Shown here one piece after another: positions 23,065 through 31,968 of a stretch of DNA of 48,252 nt. The stretch spans positions 1 to 48,252 of the forward strand of contig JAZNAG010000052.1 in the NCBI GenBank assembly GCA_045586405.1, read 5' to 3'. The translations under genes and the position numbers were made by a program. Position 1 is the first letter of the stretch. Each line of letters opens with the position of its first letter. The stretch comes from SIG607 sp045586405. GTDB lineage: Bacteria > Bacillota > Clostridia > Oscillospirales > Acutalibacteraceae. The notes beneath the pieces were generated by a model that worked only from the letters and a program-made list of their open reading frames with translations, was not told where the DNA came from and ran no database searches.

Positions 23065-23820
23065 ATGACTGCAGAAAAAATTTATGATTTTTTAAATAAA
23101 AAATTTCCCATAAGCAGCGCTGCAGACTATGACAATGTCGGTTTTTTAATCGGTGACAAAGCAGCAGACGTAAAGTCTGCTGTTTTAGCGCTTGACCTAA
23201 CCGACAGCGCCATAAATACTGCTATTCAAAACGGTGCAAATTTAATAATTACCCATCACCCCGTTATTTTTGGCGGAATAGACAGCGTAACAAAGGGTGA
23301 TATGGTTTATCGCCTTATTGAAAACGGCATTTCTGCTATTTCTATGCATACCAACCTTGACACAGGCAAAAACGGTGTCTGTGATGCTCTTGCAAAGGCT
23401 CTCGAACTTAAAAAAATCGAAACGGTTATAGGTTCTGACAATATGAGTTTCAGAAAAGGCGTACTTAAAAGTGAAATGTCAAGCGACGATTTTGCCGCTT
23501 TTGTAGGAAGAAAGCTTGATACTGCGGTAAAATACGTAGGCGAAGCTTACGTAAAAAATGTTGCCGTTTGCAGTGGTTCGGGCAGTGAATACCTTTTTGA
23601 TGCGATAAATAGCGGCTGTGACGCTCTTGTTACTGCCGAGGTTAAGCATCATTTATTTTTAGAGGCTGAAAGGTTGAACTTTACCCTTATAGATGCAGGT
23701 CACTTTCCTACCGAAGATGTGATAATTGAACCGCTTTGCAAAATGTTAGCCAAAAAATTCCCGTCGGTTAACTTTATAGCCGACCACAACAGCGCAATTA
23801 AGGTGTGTATAAATATATGA
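23065..23820 (+). CDS. Nif3-like dinuclear metal centre protein (YqfO family)
   Basis: A 251-residue Nif3/DUF34 protein. THHPVIF (His64, His65), SMHTNLDTGKNGV and the C-terminal DAGHFPTEDVI supply the two-metal site. Function is unsettled; the annotated GTP cyclohydrolase activity is disputed. The large inserted PII-like domain found in B. subtilis YqfO is absent. In many Firmicutes this gene is next to trmK; here trmK is about 18 kb away. It begins nine bases after glnS. Confidence 0.92.
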   Translation: MTAEKIYDFLNKKFPISSAADYDNVGFLIGDKAADVKSAVLALDLTDSAINTAIQNGANLIITHHPVIFGGIDSVTKGDMVYRLIENGISAISMHTNLDTGKNGVCDALAKALELKKIETVIGSDNMSFRKGVLKSEMSSDDFAAFVGRKLDTAVKYVGEAYVKNVAVCSGSGSEYLFDAINSGCDALVTAEVKHHLFLEAERLNFTLIDAGHFPTEDVIIEPLCKMLAKKFPSVNFIADHNSAIKVCINI

Positions 23821-24764
23821 TAGATAATTTTTTAACCGTTGCATCACAAGTGCTTGTTCTTTTTATTCTAATTGCAGTAGGTTTTATCTGCGGCAAAACG
23901 AAGCTGATAAACGATAACACTTCAAAAGGGATTTCGGATATATGTATATATTTTTCCACCCCTGCAGTTATCATAACCTCTTTTTTCCGTCCTTTTGACA
24001 GCGCTATGCTTTTTAAATTGCTCATTTCCTTTGCAATTGCTTTGATTTTTCATATTATTGCAATAAGCATAGCCTATATAGGCGCCCATGACAAAGATAT
24101 AAATTCAGATGTGGTTAAAAAGTACGGCGTAATTTTTTCTAATGCAGGCTTTATGTCATTGCCACTTCAAATGTCAATTCTGGGTGAAGACGGTGTATTT
24201 TACGGTTCAGCTTATGTAGTTATATTCAACATTATAGCCTGGACCTTCGGTGTTACTTTAATGGGTGGTAAAGGTACAAAAATCACCACCGCAAAACTTA
24301 TTTTTAACCCCGGTGTAATAGGTGTTGCAATAGGTCTTGTGATTTTCCTTTTAAATATTACGGAATATGTTCCCGCCCCCATACAAAGCGCCGCTACCCA
24401 TATCGGCAATCTTAATACTCCCCTGCCTATGCTGATTATAGGTTACCATCTTTCAAAATCAAAAATTGTAGCCGCTGTTACGGACAAACGCATATGGATA
24501 CCTACTATACTCCGGCTTATTGTTGCGCCTTTTGTTTCCATTGCACTTCTTTATTTACTTAAATTTACACCCCTGGCTATTGAAAATACACTTGCTGTTG
24601 CCTGCATTATTGCGGCAAGTGCTCCCTGCGCGGCATTCACCACTATCTTCTCCGAAAAATTTGGCAGAGATACTACACTTTCTGTAAAACTCGTTTCGGT
24701 TTCTACACTTTTTTCAATAATAACAATGCCTGTTTTCGTAGCACTCACTCAGCAGATACTTTAA
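23817..24764 (+). CDS. AEC-family (auxin efflux carrier-like) transporter
   Basis: A 315-residue membrane protein with about ten hydrophobic segments in two similar halves, GKTKLINDNTSKGISDICIYFSTPAVI at the start and APCAAFTTIFSEKFGRDT near the end, as in AEC/bile-acid-family permeases. Bacterial members carry organic acids such as malate or malonate. ATG 23817 overlaps the Nif3 stop (ATGA) and follows AAGGTG. Confidence 0.88.
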   Translation: MIDNFLTVASQVLVLFILIAVGFICGKTKLINDNTSKGISDICIYFSTPAVIITSFFRPFDSAMLFKLLISFAIALIFHIIAISIAYIGAHDKDINSDVVKKYGVIFSNAGFMSLPLQMSILGEDGVFYGSAYVVIFNIIAWTFGVTLMGGKGTKITTAKLIFNPGVIGVAIGLVIFLLNITEYVPAPIQSAATHIGNLNTPLPMLIIGYHLSKSKIVAAVTDKRIWIPTILRLIVAPFVSIALLYLLKFTPLAIENTLAVACIIAASAPCAAFTTIFSEKFGRDTTLSVKLVSVSTLFSIITMPVFVALTQQIL

Positions 24765-24794
24765 TTTTTTCGGTTTGTTAAACTTTTGTTTATG

Positions 24795-24823
24795 TTGACA
24801 TTTTTTTCTAATATCGGTATAAT
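24795..24823 (+). promoter_or_regulatory. Perfect consensus sigma-A promoter of the cohesin-dockerin gene
   Basis: TTGACA (24795-24800), 17-base spacer, TATAAT (24818-24823). Both boxes are exact, which suggests strong expression. Confidence 0.88.
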
Positions 24824-24853
24824 ATAATTACCATTTTAATAAGGAGAATGATT

Positions 24854-26518
24854 ATGAAAAAATTACTCGCTATCCTTTTGTCCGTTGCTCTTCTGCTTGC
24901 AGCTGTTCCTATGAGCGTATTTGCGGTTACTCCCGTTGATACCGACATAGTACTCAGTGTAGAAGGTGCACCTGAAACCGTTTACCCCGGCCAGACCTTT
25001 TCGGTAGATGTTAAAATTTCCGAAAACACAGGTATTTACACATGGCGCGCAGACCTCGGTTTTAATTCTGACATATTTACATTTGTCAACTGCGTTTCAA
25101 CTTCTGATTTTACTGAAGAAGACACAGTTGCTCGTTTTAACTACAATCCCAAAGGCAGCACTATCCATATGCTATGGGATGCAGAAGGTAATGATAACTT
25201 TACCGCAAACGGTACTGTTGCAACCATTACTTTCAAGGTTAACGACGTTGCCGCTTCGGGCAATTATGACTTTGATTTAACCTTTATTGATGCTTCAAGA
25301 GTTATTGATGCAAAGCCCTATGCAGAGGCTATTACCCTTACCGCAACAGACTGTTCAACAAAGGTTGATCAGATAGCAGTAAGCAAAGTAGAAATCACCG
25401 ATATTGATGCTAAAACCGACTACTATGTAGGCGATAAACTCGTTATCAACTCTGTTTCTCTTAATGTAACCTATAATAACGGTGACGAGAAAACCGTAAC
25501 CACCGGTTATGAAACCAGCTATGATTTTTCTGCCGCAGGTACAAAAACCGTAACTATCAACTATGAAGGCGGTATTGCTACTTTCGACGTAACTGTTATT
25601 TCTCCCTACATAAACCTTTCAGACGATGCCGAAACTGTTATAGCCGGTGATGAATATACACTTATTGCTGATGTTCTTCCCTCAGGCGTAGACGTAGACT
25701 GGGAATCTGATGATGAAGATATCGCTACTGTTGACGGCGGCGTAGTTACCGCTGTTGCTGAAGGTGAAGCTACCATTACCGCTTCAATAGTATATAACGA
25801 TATCACCTACAAAGCCGACTTTGTTATTACCGTTATTCCCGTAGTTATTACAGGTATTGAAATTACAGATATTGATGCAAAAACTGAGTATTACATTGAT
25901 GACGAACTTGTTATAAACGACATTACCATTACCGTTACCTTCAATAATGGCGATACCGAAGAAATAACTGAGGGTTACACAACCGAATACAATTTCAGTA
26001 CTGCAGGCAACAAGGTTGTTACCGTTAAATACGGTGGATTCTCTGATACCTTTAATGCTACAGTTAAGACACCTACAATAACCCTTTCTGACGAAGAAAA
26101 GATTGTTATCCTTGATAAAAACTACACCATTACCGCTAACACCCTTCCTGAAGGTGTAAACGTTAACTGGGAATCTGATAACGAAGAGGTTGCTACCGTA
26201 GCAAACGGTAAAGTTACCGCTGTTTCTGAGGGTGTAGCTACAATTACCGCTTCCTTCACATACAACGGTACCGTTTACTCAGCAGAATGTGTTATCACAG
26301 TTAAGATGCTTCTCGGTGATATTAACGACGACGGAATAGTTAACACCACCGACCTTGCAATGCTTAAACGTTATCTTGTACACGCTACTGACTTTACTGA
26401 AAAGCAGTTGGCAGTTGCCAATGTTAGCCAGAGCGATGCTGTTGACACCCTCGACCTTTCTCTTATGAAACTTTACCTTGCAGGTGTATTCTCCGATTTT
26501 GAGGCTAACAACCAGTAA
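24854..26518 (+). CDS. Secreted cohesin - Ig-like repeat - dockerin protein
   Basis: A 554-residue exported protein. A Sec signal peptide (1-24, ending SVFA) precedes a cohesin-like domain (about 27-165: VYPGQTFSVDVKISENTGIY, then TVATITFKVNDVAASGNYDF). Two similar units of about 150 residues follow (178-329 and 333-484), each a Big_3-like domain (ITDIDAKT-YY, NNGD, GY-T-Y-FS-AG) plus a Big_2-like domain (LP-GV-V-WESD, ATV, TAV-EG-ATITAS). The C-terminus is a type I dockerin (485-545): the first repeat DINDDGIVNTTDLAMLKRYL has full calcium ligands and the second (NVSQSDAVDTLD) is degenerate. ATG 24854 is seven bases after AAGGAG; an ATG six bases earlier is too close. Confidence 0.87.
   Translation: MKKLLAILLSVALLLAAVPMSVFAVTPVDTDIVLSVEGAPETVYPGQTFSVDVKISENTGIYTWRADLGFNSDIFTFVNCVSTSDFTEEDTVARFNYNPKGSTIHMLWDAEGNDNFTANGTVATITFKVNDVAASGNYDFDLTFIDASRVIDAKPYAEAITLTATDCSTKVDQIAVSKVEITDIDAKTDYYVGDKLVINSVSLNVTYNNGDEKTVTTGYETSYDFSAAGTKTVTINYEGGIATFDVTVISPYINLSDDAETVIAGDEYTLIADVLPSGVDVDWESDDEDIATVDGGVVTAVAEGEATITASIVYNDITYKADFVITVIPVVITGIEITDIDAKTEYYIDDELVINDITITVTFNNGDTEEITEGYTTEYNFSTAGNKVVTVKYGGFSDTFNATVKTPTITLSDEEKIVILDKNYTITANTLPEGVNVNWESDNEEVATVANGKVTAVSEGVATITASFTYNGTVYSAECVITVKMLLGDINDDGIVNTTDLAMLKRYLVHATDFTEKQLAVANVSQSDAVDTLDLSLMKLYLAGVFSDFEANNQ
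25385..26305 (+). repeat. Two tandem Big_3+Big_2 coding units within the cohesin-dockerin gene
   Basis: Unit 1 (about 25385-25840) and unit 2 (about 25850-26305) begin with the shared phrase EITDIDAKT and are offset by 156 residues (468 bases). Protein similarity is clear and nucleotide identity is only partial, so this is an old duplication. Confidence 0.8.
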
Positions 26519-26581
26519 TTTGAAATAAGCAACAACGTTCCGACTTTAAACAAGCTGGATTATTAAATAAAGTAAAAAAAG

Positions 26582-26614
26582 AAAAGATGCACAAATTCTG
26601 TGCATCTTTTTTTT
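26582..26614. terminator. Bidirectional terminator after the cohesin-dockerin gene
   Basis: AAAAGATGCACA and TGTGCATCTTTT pair around AATTC; eight T follow on the plus strand and an A-rich tract precedes. Confidence 0.88.
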
Positions 26615-26635
26615 AAGTAATGTTTTTAATTTTTG

Positions 26636-27478
26636 CTATTGTTTTCCGCCTCTGAACTGCAAGGGTGAGCTGCCTATAAGCCGTTTAAACACCTTTGAAA
26701 AGTAATATATATCTGAGTAACCCAATTTTTCGGATATTTCGTTAATTGACATATCAGATTCAAGTAACAACGCTTTTGCGGCAGCAATTTTTACCTGATG
26801 TATATATGCCGACGGTTTTATTCCCAGCTCATTGCGAAACATACGCGCAATGTAAGACGGAGACAGCTTAAAGTGCTTGGCTAAAACAGTTAAGGTCAGC
26901 GGCTCTGTATAATGGGCGGCAATATAATTGGCTATTGAGTCAAGCTTTTTGCTACTGTGGGGCGTATTGTTTTTGCCTAAACAGATTATAAGTTCTCTAA
27001 GCAAATTATCCATTAGTAATTTATCAAAAAAACAACTCTCGGGTTTTAAAAGACTTGCTCTTGTAAATAAATTTCTAATGTCCACAGAAACATTTTTTGT
27101 GTACAACGGAACATCTATTAAAGAACGATGCTGGTCGTAGGTAAAACCGAAACCGTCAATAAGCTCTGCATGGGGAATAACAGTCGCTCTTGTGGGCAGA
27201 GTTTCAATGCAGCAAGCATGCACAGCTTCCATATGAAAGAAATAATACCTGCAAAGCCCACCCTTTAGCGGTCTGTAAAAAGATTTCTTAGGAATAATAA
27301 GGATATCACCGATATCAAGGTGGTATTCTTTGCCGTCAACCGTCATATTTATTTCGCCATCGGTACAATAAAGGACAATATCCGACGGTGCATGATAACC
27401 CTTGTTCCAAGGACTGACCGGTTGCGTAACCTTACCAAACATTACCGCATTAACTGTATAATCAAGGTCATATATCAT
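26636..27478 (-). CDS. AraC-family transcriptional regulator of the glycan operon
   Basis: A 280-residue regulator. The N-terminal cupin carries MTVDGKEYHLDIGDILIIPK and PSDIVLYCTDG, and the C-terminal double helix-turn-helix includes LTVLAKHFKLSPSYIARMF and SINEISEKLGYSDIYYFSKVF. ATG 27478 follows AGGGAGAG; an upstream in-frame start is less favourable. It diverges from the GH42-like gene with back-to-back promoters, so it most likely activates that operon in response to a sugar. Confidence 0.92.
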   Translation of the reverse strand: MIYDLDYTVNAVMFGKVTQPVSPWNKGYHAPSDIVLYCTDGEINMTVDGKEYHLDIGDILIIPKKSFYRPLKGGLCRYYFFHMEAVHACCIETLPTRATVIPHAELIDGFGFTYDQHRSLIDVPLYTKNVSVDIRNLFTRASLLKPESCFFDKLLMDNLLRELIICLGKNNTPHSSKKLDSIANYIAAHYTEPLTLTVLAKHFKLSPSYIARMFRNELGIKPSAYIHQVKIAAAKALLLESDMSINEISEKLGYSDIYYFSKVFKRLIGSSPLQFRGGKQ

Positions 27479-27510
27479 AACAAACTCTCCCTGTGACTTT
27501 CTGTTCATTA

Positions 27511-27539
27511 AATATAACACAAGTTTTCAAAAAGTTCAA
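27511..27539 (-). promoter_or_regulatory. Sigma-A promoter of the second AraC gene
   Basis: Minus-strand TTGAAC (27534-27539), 17-base spacer, TATATT (27511-27516). Confidence 0.68.
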
Positions 27540-27568
27540 TATAGTACAAAAAATAACAATGATAGACA

Positions 27569-27597
27569 TTGACTGGGGTAACGGATTTTTTTACAAT
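27569..27597 (+). promoter_or_regulatory. Sigma-A promoter of the glycan operon
   Basis: TTGACT (27569-27574), 17-base spacer, TACAAT (27592-27597); leader about 23 bases to ATG 27627. It is 29 bases from the divergent AraC promoter, enough room for AraC sites in between. Confidence 0.7.
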
Positions 27598-27626
27598 TAA
27601 AGTGCAAATAACAGGAGGAATGATAT

Positions 27627-29738
27627 ATGAAGGTTAGTGTTTCTGAAAAAAACGGCAATTTCTTTATTGATATAAACGGGAAAGTATATCCTTTTGTTGC
27701 AAATCGCTCCTTTCGTCCTGAAAAAGAGGTAGTAAAAAAATTTTCTGATTATGGGCTAAAGTTTTTTAATATTTTCCCCAGCGGTATTATGACCGCTTTG
27801 CTTAAGAGAACCGTACCCTATTCACTTTTTGGACCGGTATGGACAGGAAAAGGCGAATATAATTGGGATAATCTTAGGGCCCAATGTGACGAAATTATAG
27901 GAAATATTGATGAAAATACATACTTTTCAGTAAATGTGCATTTGGACCCTCCCGAGTGGTTTGTAGAGCAGCACCCCGAACTTCGTGACCATTGGGAAGA
28001 AATGGTGCAAAATCTCTCTCACAAAGAATGGAAAGAAGAAGCTGCAAATTATTTACGCGCCCTTGTAAAAAAACTTGATGAGTGGTTCCCCGAAAGACTG
28101 TACGCTATTTTTCTGCTTTCGGGCGGCACAACCGAATGGTACTCTTACCGCCCGTTAAGAGTTATAAATGATCCGTCTGAGCTTCAGCGTCAGGCATACC
28201 GTGATTATTGCGGTGACCAAAATGCAACACTTCCCACTCTGCAGGAGGTTTGCTCTGCTGATGACGGTTTTATTCGCAGCAGAAGTAAAGACAGTGAGTC
28301 TATTCGCTATATGAAATTTATCAATGACTCCACGGTTGATACTGTTTTGTATTTTGCACGTGTAGCCAAAGAGGTTACAGGAGGAAGTCGGCTTGTAGGA
28401 CTGTTTTACGGCGGTGTATACGGACAAAATGTGGACTATGGAACCTGGATGGGCTATAACCAGCTTGAGCGTATGCTTGAAAGCAAAGATGTAGATATGC
28501 TCTTTTGTCCTGCGTCATATATTTGCCGAAAATTAGAGTCAACAAGTGCCTGGCGTATGCCGGTGGACTCTCTGTCTTTGTCAGGTAAACTATGTGTTCA
28601 CGAAATCGACAGCGCATCATATTTATTAAAGAAAAAGGCTGACTCTGCCGCCGTTGCCCACGCAAGAGGAAGAGATGAAGAATTCACCTGTCCCGCAGAT
28701 AATATTATGTATATCCGCAGAGAAGCAGGCATAGCTATGGCAAAGGGCCACGGATACTGGTGGTTTGATATGTTTTCCGGTTCTTATGATGACCCTGTTA
28801 TGATGGAATCTATTCTTGAGATTAAAAACGTGCAGGAAGAACTGCTTAACAGGTCAAGCAAAAGTGTTGCCGAGGCGGTTATGCTTATTGACCAGGAATC
28901 AAGTTTTTATCTGTGCGGCGACTCTTTTTATCCAATGGTTGAACATATGTTACCTGAACTTAACAGCACCGCAATTCCCTATGATGTGGGAATGACCTTT
29001 GATATCAATAAAAAAGGCTTCCACAAAGACAAGTATAAACTTTATATGCTGCCCATACTGTTCAGTCCCACGCCCGAGATAGTAGATACACTTGACGGTT
29101 TAAGGAAAAAAGGTAAAAATATACTGTTTTTCCATGCCCCCTATTATGCTCTTGAGGACAAACTGTCCATAGAGCCTATGACCCTGCATACAGGTATTAC
29201 CTTTGAACGCTGTGAACTTGTTGATAATACGGTAGAGCTTTGTTTTGAGGGCGGTGAAGGGATAACCTATGACTTTTCTGACCGTGCCGTACCCGGTGAT
29301 ACCTGGTTCCACCGCCGCGAAAATGACCGTCCTGTTACCCCTATTTTCGCACCCACTAATCTTGATATAGTGTTGGGACGTTTTCGTGAAAACGGTAAAG
29401 CTGCATGCGGAATAAAATTCCGTAAAGACGGAGGTTTTGACGCCTTTACAGCCTGCGCTCCCATACCCAAGGAACTAATAGCCAAAATTGCCGAATATGC
29501 ACAAATTATGCGTTACTGTGACCGCTATACACCTATATACACAAATGAAGGTTTTGAATGTGTATACTCTTTTGAAGGTGGAGATATAACCCTTTACCGC
29601 CCTGAAAACTGCACCTTGACAGACTGTTTTGGCGGTGAAACCTACAAGGTCGGAAAAGATGGTACAAAAGTACACTTTGAGCCTAAAGAAACCAAATATT
29701 TCTTTGTGGAAAAACAACATTTTTTTGATATTATGTAG
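27627..29738 (+). CDS. GH42-like glycoside hydrolase (clan GH-A)
   Basis: A 703-residue intracellular enzyme. A TIM barrel (about 30-400) is followed by a beta-galactosidase-trimerisation-like domain (about 410-600, AEAVMLIDQESSFYLCGD) and a small beta domain. Candidate catalytic residues are Glu170 (LLSGGTTEWYSY) as acid/base and Glu326 (KLCVHEIDSASY) as nucleophile, in the spacing of GH42 and relatives. The usual GH42 NE motif is replaced by TTE, so this may be a divergent branch and beta-galactosidase should not be assumed. GGAGG precedes the ATG. First gene of the operon. Confidence 0.78.
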   Translation: MKVSVSEKNGNFFIDINGKVYPFVANRSFRPEKEVVKKFSDYGLKFFNIFPSGIMTALLKRTVPYSLFGPVWTGKGEYNWDNLRAQCDEIIGNIDENTYFSVNVHLDPPEWFVEQHPELRDHWEEMVQNLSHKEWKEEAANYLRALVKKLDEWFPERLYAIFLLSGGTTEWYSYRPLRVINDPSELQRQAYRDYCGDQNATLPTLQEVCSADDGFIRSRSKDSESIRYMKFINDSTVDTVLYFARVAKEVTGGSRLVGLFYGGVYGQNVDYGTWMGYNQLERMLESKDVDMLFCPASYICRKLESTSAWRMPVDSLSLSGKLCVHEIDSASYLLKKKADSAAVAHARGRDEEFTCPADNIMYIRREAGIAMAKGHGYWWFDMFSGSYDDPVMMESILEIKNVQEELLNRSSKSVAEAVMLIDQESSFYLCGDSFYPMVEHMLPELNSTAIPYDVGMTFDINKKGFHKDKYKLYMLPILFSPTPEIVDTLDGLRKKGKNILFFHAPYYALEDKLSIEPMTLHTGITFERCELVDNTVELCFEGGEGITYDFSDRAVPGDTWFHRRENDRPVTPIFAPTNLDIVLGRFRENGKAACGIKFRKDGGFDAFTACAPIPKELIAKIAEYAQIMRYCDRYTPIYTNEGFECVYSFEGGDITLYRPENCTLTDCFGGETYKVGKDGTKVHFEPKETKYFFVEKQHFFDIM

Positions 29739-29751
29739 GGAGTGCAATAAA

Positions 29752-30612
29752 ATGAATTATATACTTGTTATTATTGCGACGGTTTTATTGGCTTTTGACT
29801 TTTCATTTGCTAAAATGTATCAAATGTCACAGGGCACCGCATTCTCTGAAGGTCTTAAATTTAATGCCGCAATAGGACTGTTCAGCGCCGCTATCTTTTT
29901 TATTTTATCGGGATTTAATACTGATTTTTCTCTTTATTCTATGTTACTTGCACTGGGTATGTCGGCATGCTGTATGCTTTACAGTATTATAGGGTTGGTA
30001 ATACTTAAATTGTCCAACATATCTGTATACACCGTATTTTTAATGTGCGGCGGTATGCTTTTGCCCTACATATTCGGTATATGCTTTTTAGACGAAAAAC
30101 CCACACTTTTACGAATTGTCGGAATTATAATAATGCTTGTTGCTGTATTTTTATCCAACAGGACAAAGTTTGAATTTAATCCAACACTACTCCTGCTATG
30201 CCTTCTTATATTTGTATTAAACGGTATGGTGAGTATTATTTCTAAATGCCATCAAATTACCACTTCCTTTGAAACTGTTGACAGCACCACCTTTGTAATG
30301 TATTCGGGTATATGTAAATTTATTTTAAGTTCTATTGCCCTGATATTTTGCAAAAAAGAAAAAGGTCTTTATTTTTCTTCTAAAAAAGTTATACTTATTA
30401 TGGTAGCTTCAGCCCTTATCGGCGGTGTTTCTTATATGCTTCAGCTTATCGGTGCAACTCAGTTACCTGCTTCGGTCTTATACCCTATTTGCACCGGTGG
30501 AAGTATATTGTTTTCTTCACTGGCAGGGGTAATTCTTTTTAAGGAAAAACTTTCGACTTACCAAACAGCAAGTGTTATTTTATGTATTATAGGTACACTT
30601 TTATTTTTATAA
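29752..30612 (+). CDS. DMT-superfamily (EamA-like) transporter
   Basis: A 286-residue membrane protein with about ten hydrophobic segments in two halves. GGMLLPYIFGICFLDEKPTLLRIVGI and the C-terminal ICTGGSILFSSLAGVILFKEKLSTYQT are the usual EamA repeat endings. ATG 29752 follows TAGGGAGTG, 13 bases after the GH42-like gene; starts further upstream would overlap that gene by over 100 bases. It may move the operon's sugar or a product. Confidence 0.85.
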   Translation: MNYILVIIATVLLAFDFSFAKMYQMSQGTAFSEGLKFNAAIGLFSAAIFFILSGFNTDFSLYSMLLALGMSACCMLYSIIGLVILKLSNISVYTVFLMCGGMLLPYIFGICFLDEKPTLLRIVGIIIMLVAVFLSNRTKFEFNPTLLLLCLLIFVLNGMVSIISKCHQITTSFETVDSTTFVMYSGICKFILSSIALIFCKKEKGLYFSSKKVILIMVASALIGGVSYMLQLIGATQLPASVLYPICTGGSILFSSLAGVILFKEKLSTYQTASVILCIIGTLLFL

Positions 30613-30627
30613 AAGGAGTTAGAAATT

Positions 30628-31887
30628 GTGTATAACCATCCTGCTTTTAAAAGGCTTCCGAAAAGACTTACCATAAGTTTTCCTCTATGGGTAGTTTATG
30701 CTACAAAGGGGGAATATTCCCCGTACTTTGACATTGATAAACTAATGCGGGAAAATGTTGAACGTGGTTTTAACTGTATAAGAATAGACGGTGCCCCCGG
30801 TCTTATTCACGATATAAACGGAAACCTTAGAAAGCCCTTTTATATGACTAATATTTTTGACGGTAACTTTGAAAAAATTCCCCGTCAGCAAAATATACTG
30901 GGGGACGGCGGCGAGGTTGATTTGCTCGACCGACTTATTAAAACCTTTGAAAGTGCAAAGAGGCATGGCATTTATATAATTTTATCCCAGTGGTATTTTC
31001 TTCATACCTTTTGGTTTCATAAAAAAGGCGACCCTCTTTGTGACGAGATGTTTGCTATTCCCGTAAAGGAGCGTTTCCCTGCCTTTGCAAAATTCTGGCA
31101 CTATATTTTGCTCCAACTTGAAGAAAGAGGGCTTGACGACCAAATTGCCTTTGTAGAACTGTTTAACGAGGTTTCCCATTGCCCCTATTTCTGCGGTGAA
31201 CGGGGTTGTTGCGGCTCTACCGATAAAGTCAGTGAAGAAGAGGTTGCTTTTTTTAAAAAGCAACACGAAGATGCGCTTTCTTTTCTTCAAAAGCAGCATC
31301 CTCAACTGTTGTTTGCTTATGATACGGGAAATCCGTACGCAAAAGGTCATATGCCCGAAAATGCACAGGTATATAATTATCATTCATATCATCTTATGGG
31401 AATTTACTCATCGGTATTAAACGAACATCCGGAGTGGGCTATGAATAAAATTACCGCAGACAACGTAAGAAAAACCCGTGAAGACAGACGCCCCATAAAC
31501 GATTCTTGGTACGACCGTGTTGCCCGTTACAATGACCTGAATATGACATATTTAAAGGATTTCGAAGAAGCCCTTGCAAAGAAATTCAGAGAAAACAGAG
31601 ATGATTTTGTAAACAAAGCCAGAGCCCATATGAAAGCTTCTTTTGAACTTGCGGGCAAGAACAGACCGGTGGTTTTAGGCGAAGGTGTAAGTTATATTTG
31701 CTGTAAAGAACTTTTGTGGGAAGAAAAATCAGAGGATTATTGGAATTTTGTAAAGCAGATGGTGGGCGAATATAAAGACGCGGGAATGTGGGGAATGGTA
31801 GTTCGCACCTGTTGTGCTCCCGAAGACCCAAGTTGGTATATGTGCGCCGACAAATATTTACAAATAAACAGTATGTTCTTGAAGTGA
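30628..31887 (+). CDS. GH5-like / cellulase-like TIM-barrel glycosidase
   Basis: A 419-residue cytosolic protein. After FPLWVVYATKGEY the TIM barrel carries ELFNEVSHC with acid/base Glu181 and VVLGEGVSY with nucleophile Glu352, the clan GH-A pair. I recall similar sequences annotated as cellulase-like family proteins of unknown specificity. A Cys-rich patch (CPYFCGERGCC, 185-195) right after the acid/base is unusual. It starts with GTG, after AAGGAG. Without a signal peptide it must act on imported oligosaccharides. Confidence 0.82.
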   Translation: MYNHPAFKRLPKRLTISFPLWVVYATKGEYSPYFDIDKLMRENVERGFNCIRIDGAPGLIHDINGNLRKPFYMTNIFDGNFEKIPRQQNILGDGGEVDLLDRLIKTFESAKRHGIYIILSQWYFLHTFWFHKKGDPLCDEMFAIPVKERFPAFAKFWHYILLQLEERGLDDQIAFVELFNEVSHCPYFCGERGCCGSTDKVSEEEVAFFKKQHEDALSFLQKQHPQLLFAYDTGNPYAKGHMPENAQVYNYHSYHLMGIYSSVLNEHPEWAMNKITADNVRKTREDRRPINDSWYDRVARYNDLNMTYLKDFEEALAKKFRENRDDFVNKARAHMKASFELAGKNRPVVLGEGVSYICCKELLWEEKSEDYWNFVKQMVGEYKDAGMWGMVVRTCCAPEDPSWYMCADKYLQINSMFLK

Positions 31888-31907
31888 TACCTTCTTATCA
31901 TATAATA

Positions 31908-31940
31908 AAAACCTCGATGAAATTCATCGAGGTTTTCTTA
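31908..31940. terminator. Bidirectional terminator after the glycan operon
   Basis: AAAACCTCGATGA (31908-31920) and TCATCGAGGTTTT (31924-31936) form the stem with a 3-base loop. It can also serve serS, which ends at 31969. Confidence 0.85.
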
Positions 31941-31968
31941 TTATATTTATGAAGTTAAGTTTTATGGT

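Noticed and set aside
28155..28665. Minus-strand open frames inside the GH42-like gene
   Set aside because: Antisense shadows of a well-supported coding region, without ribosome sites or domains.
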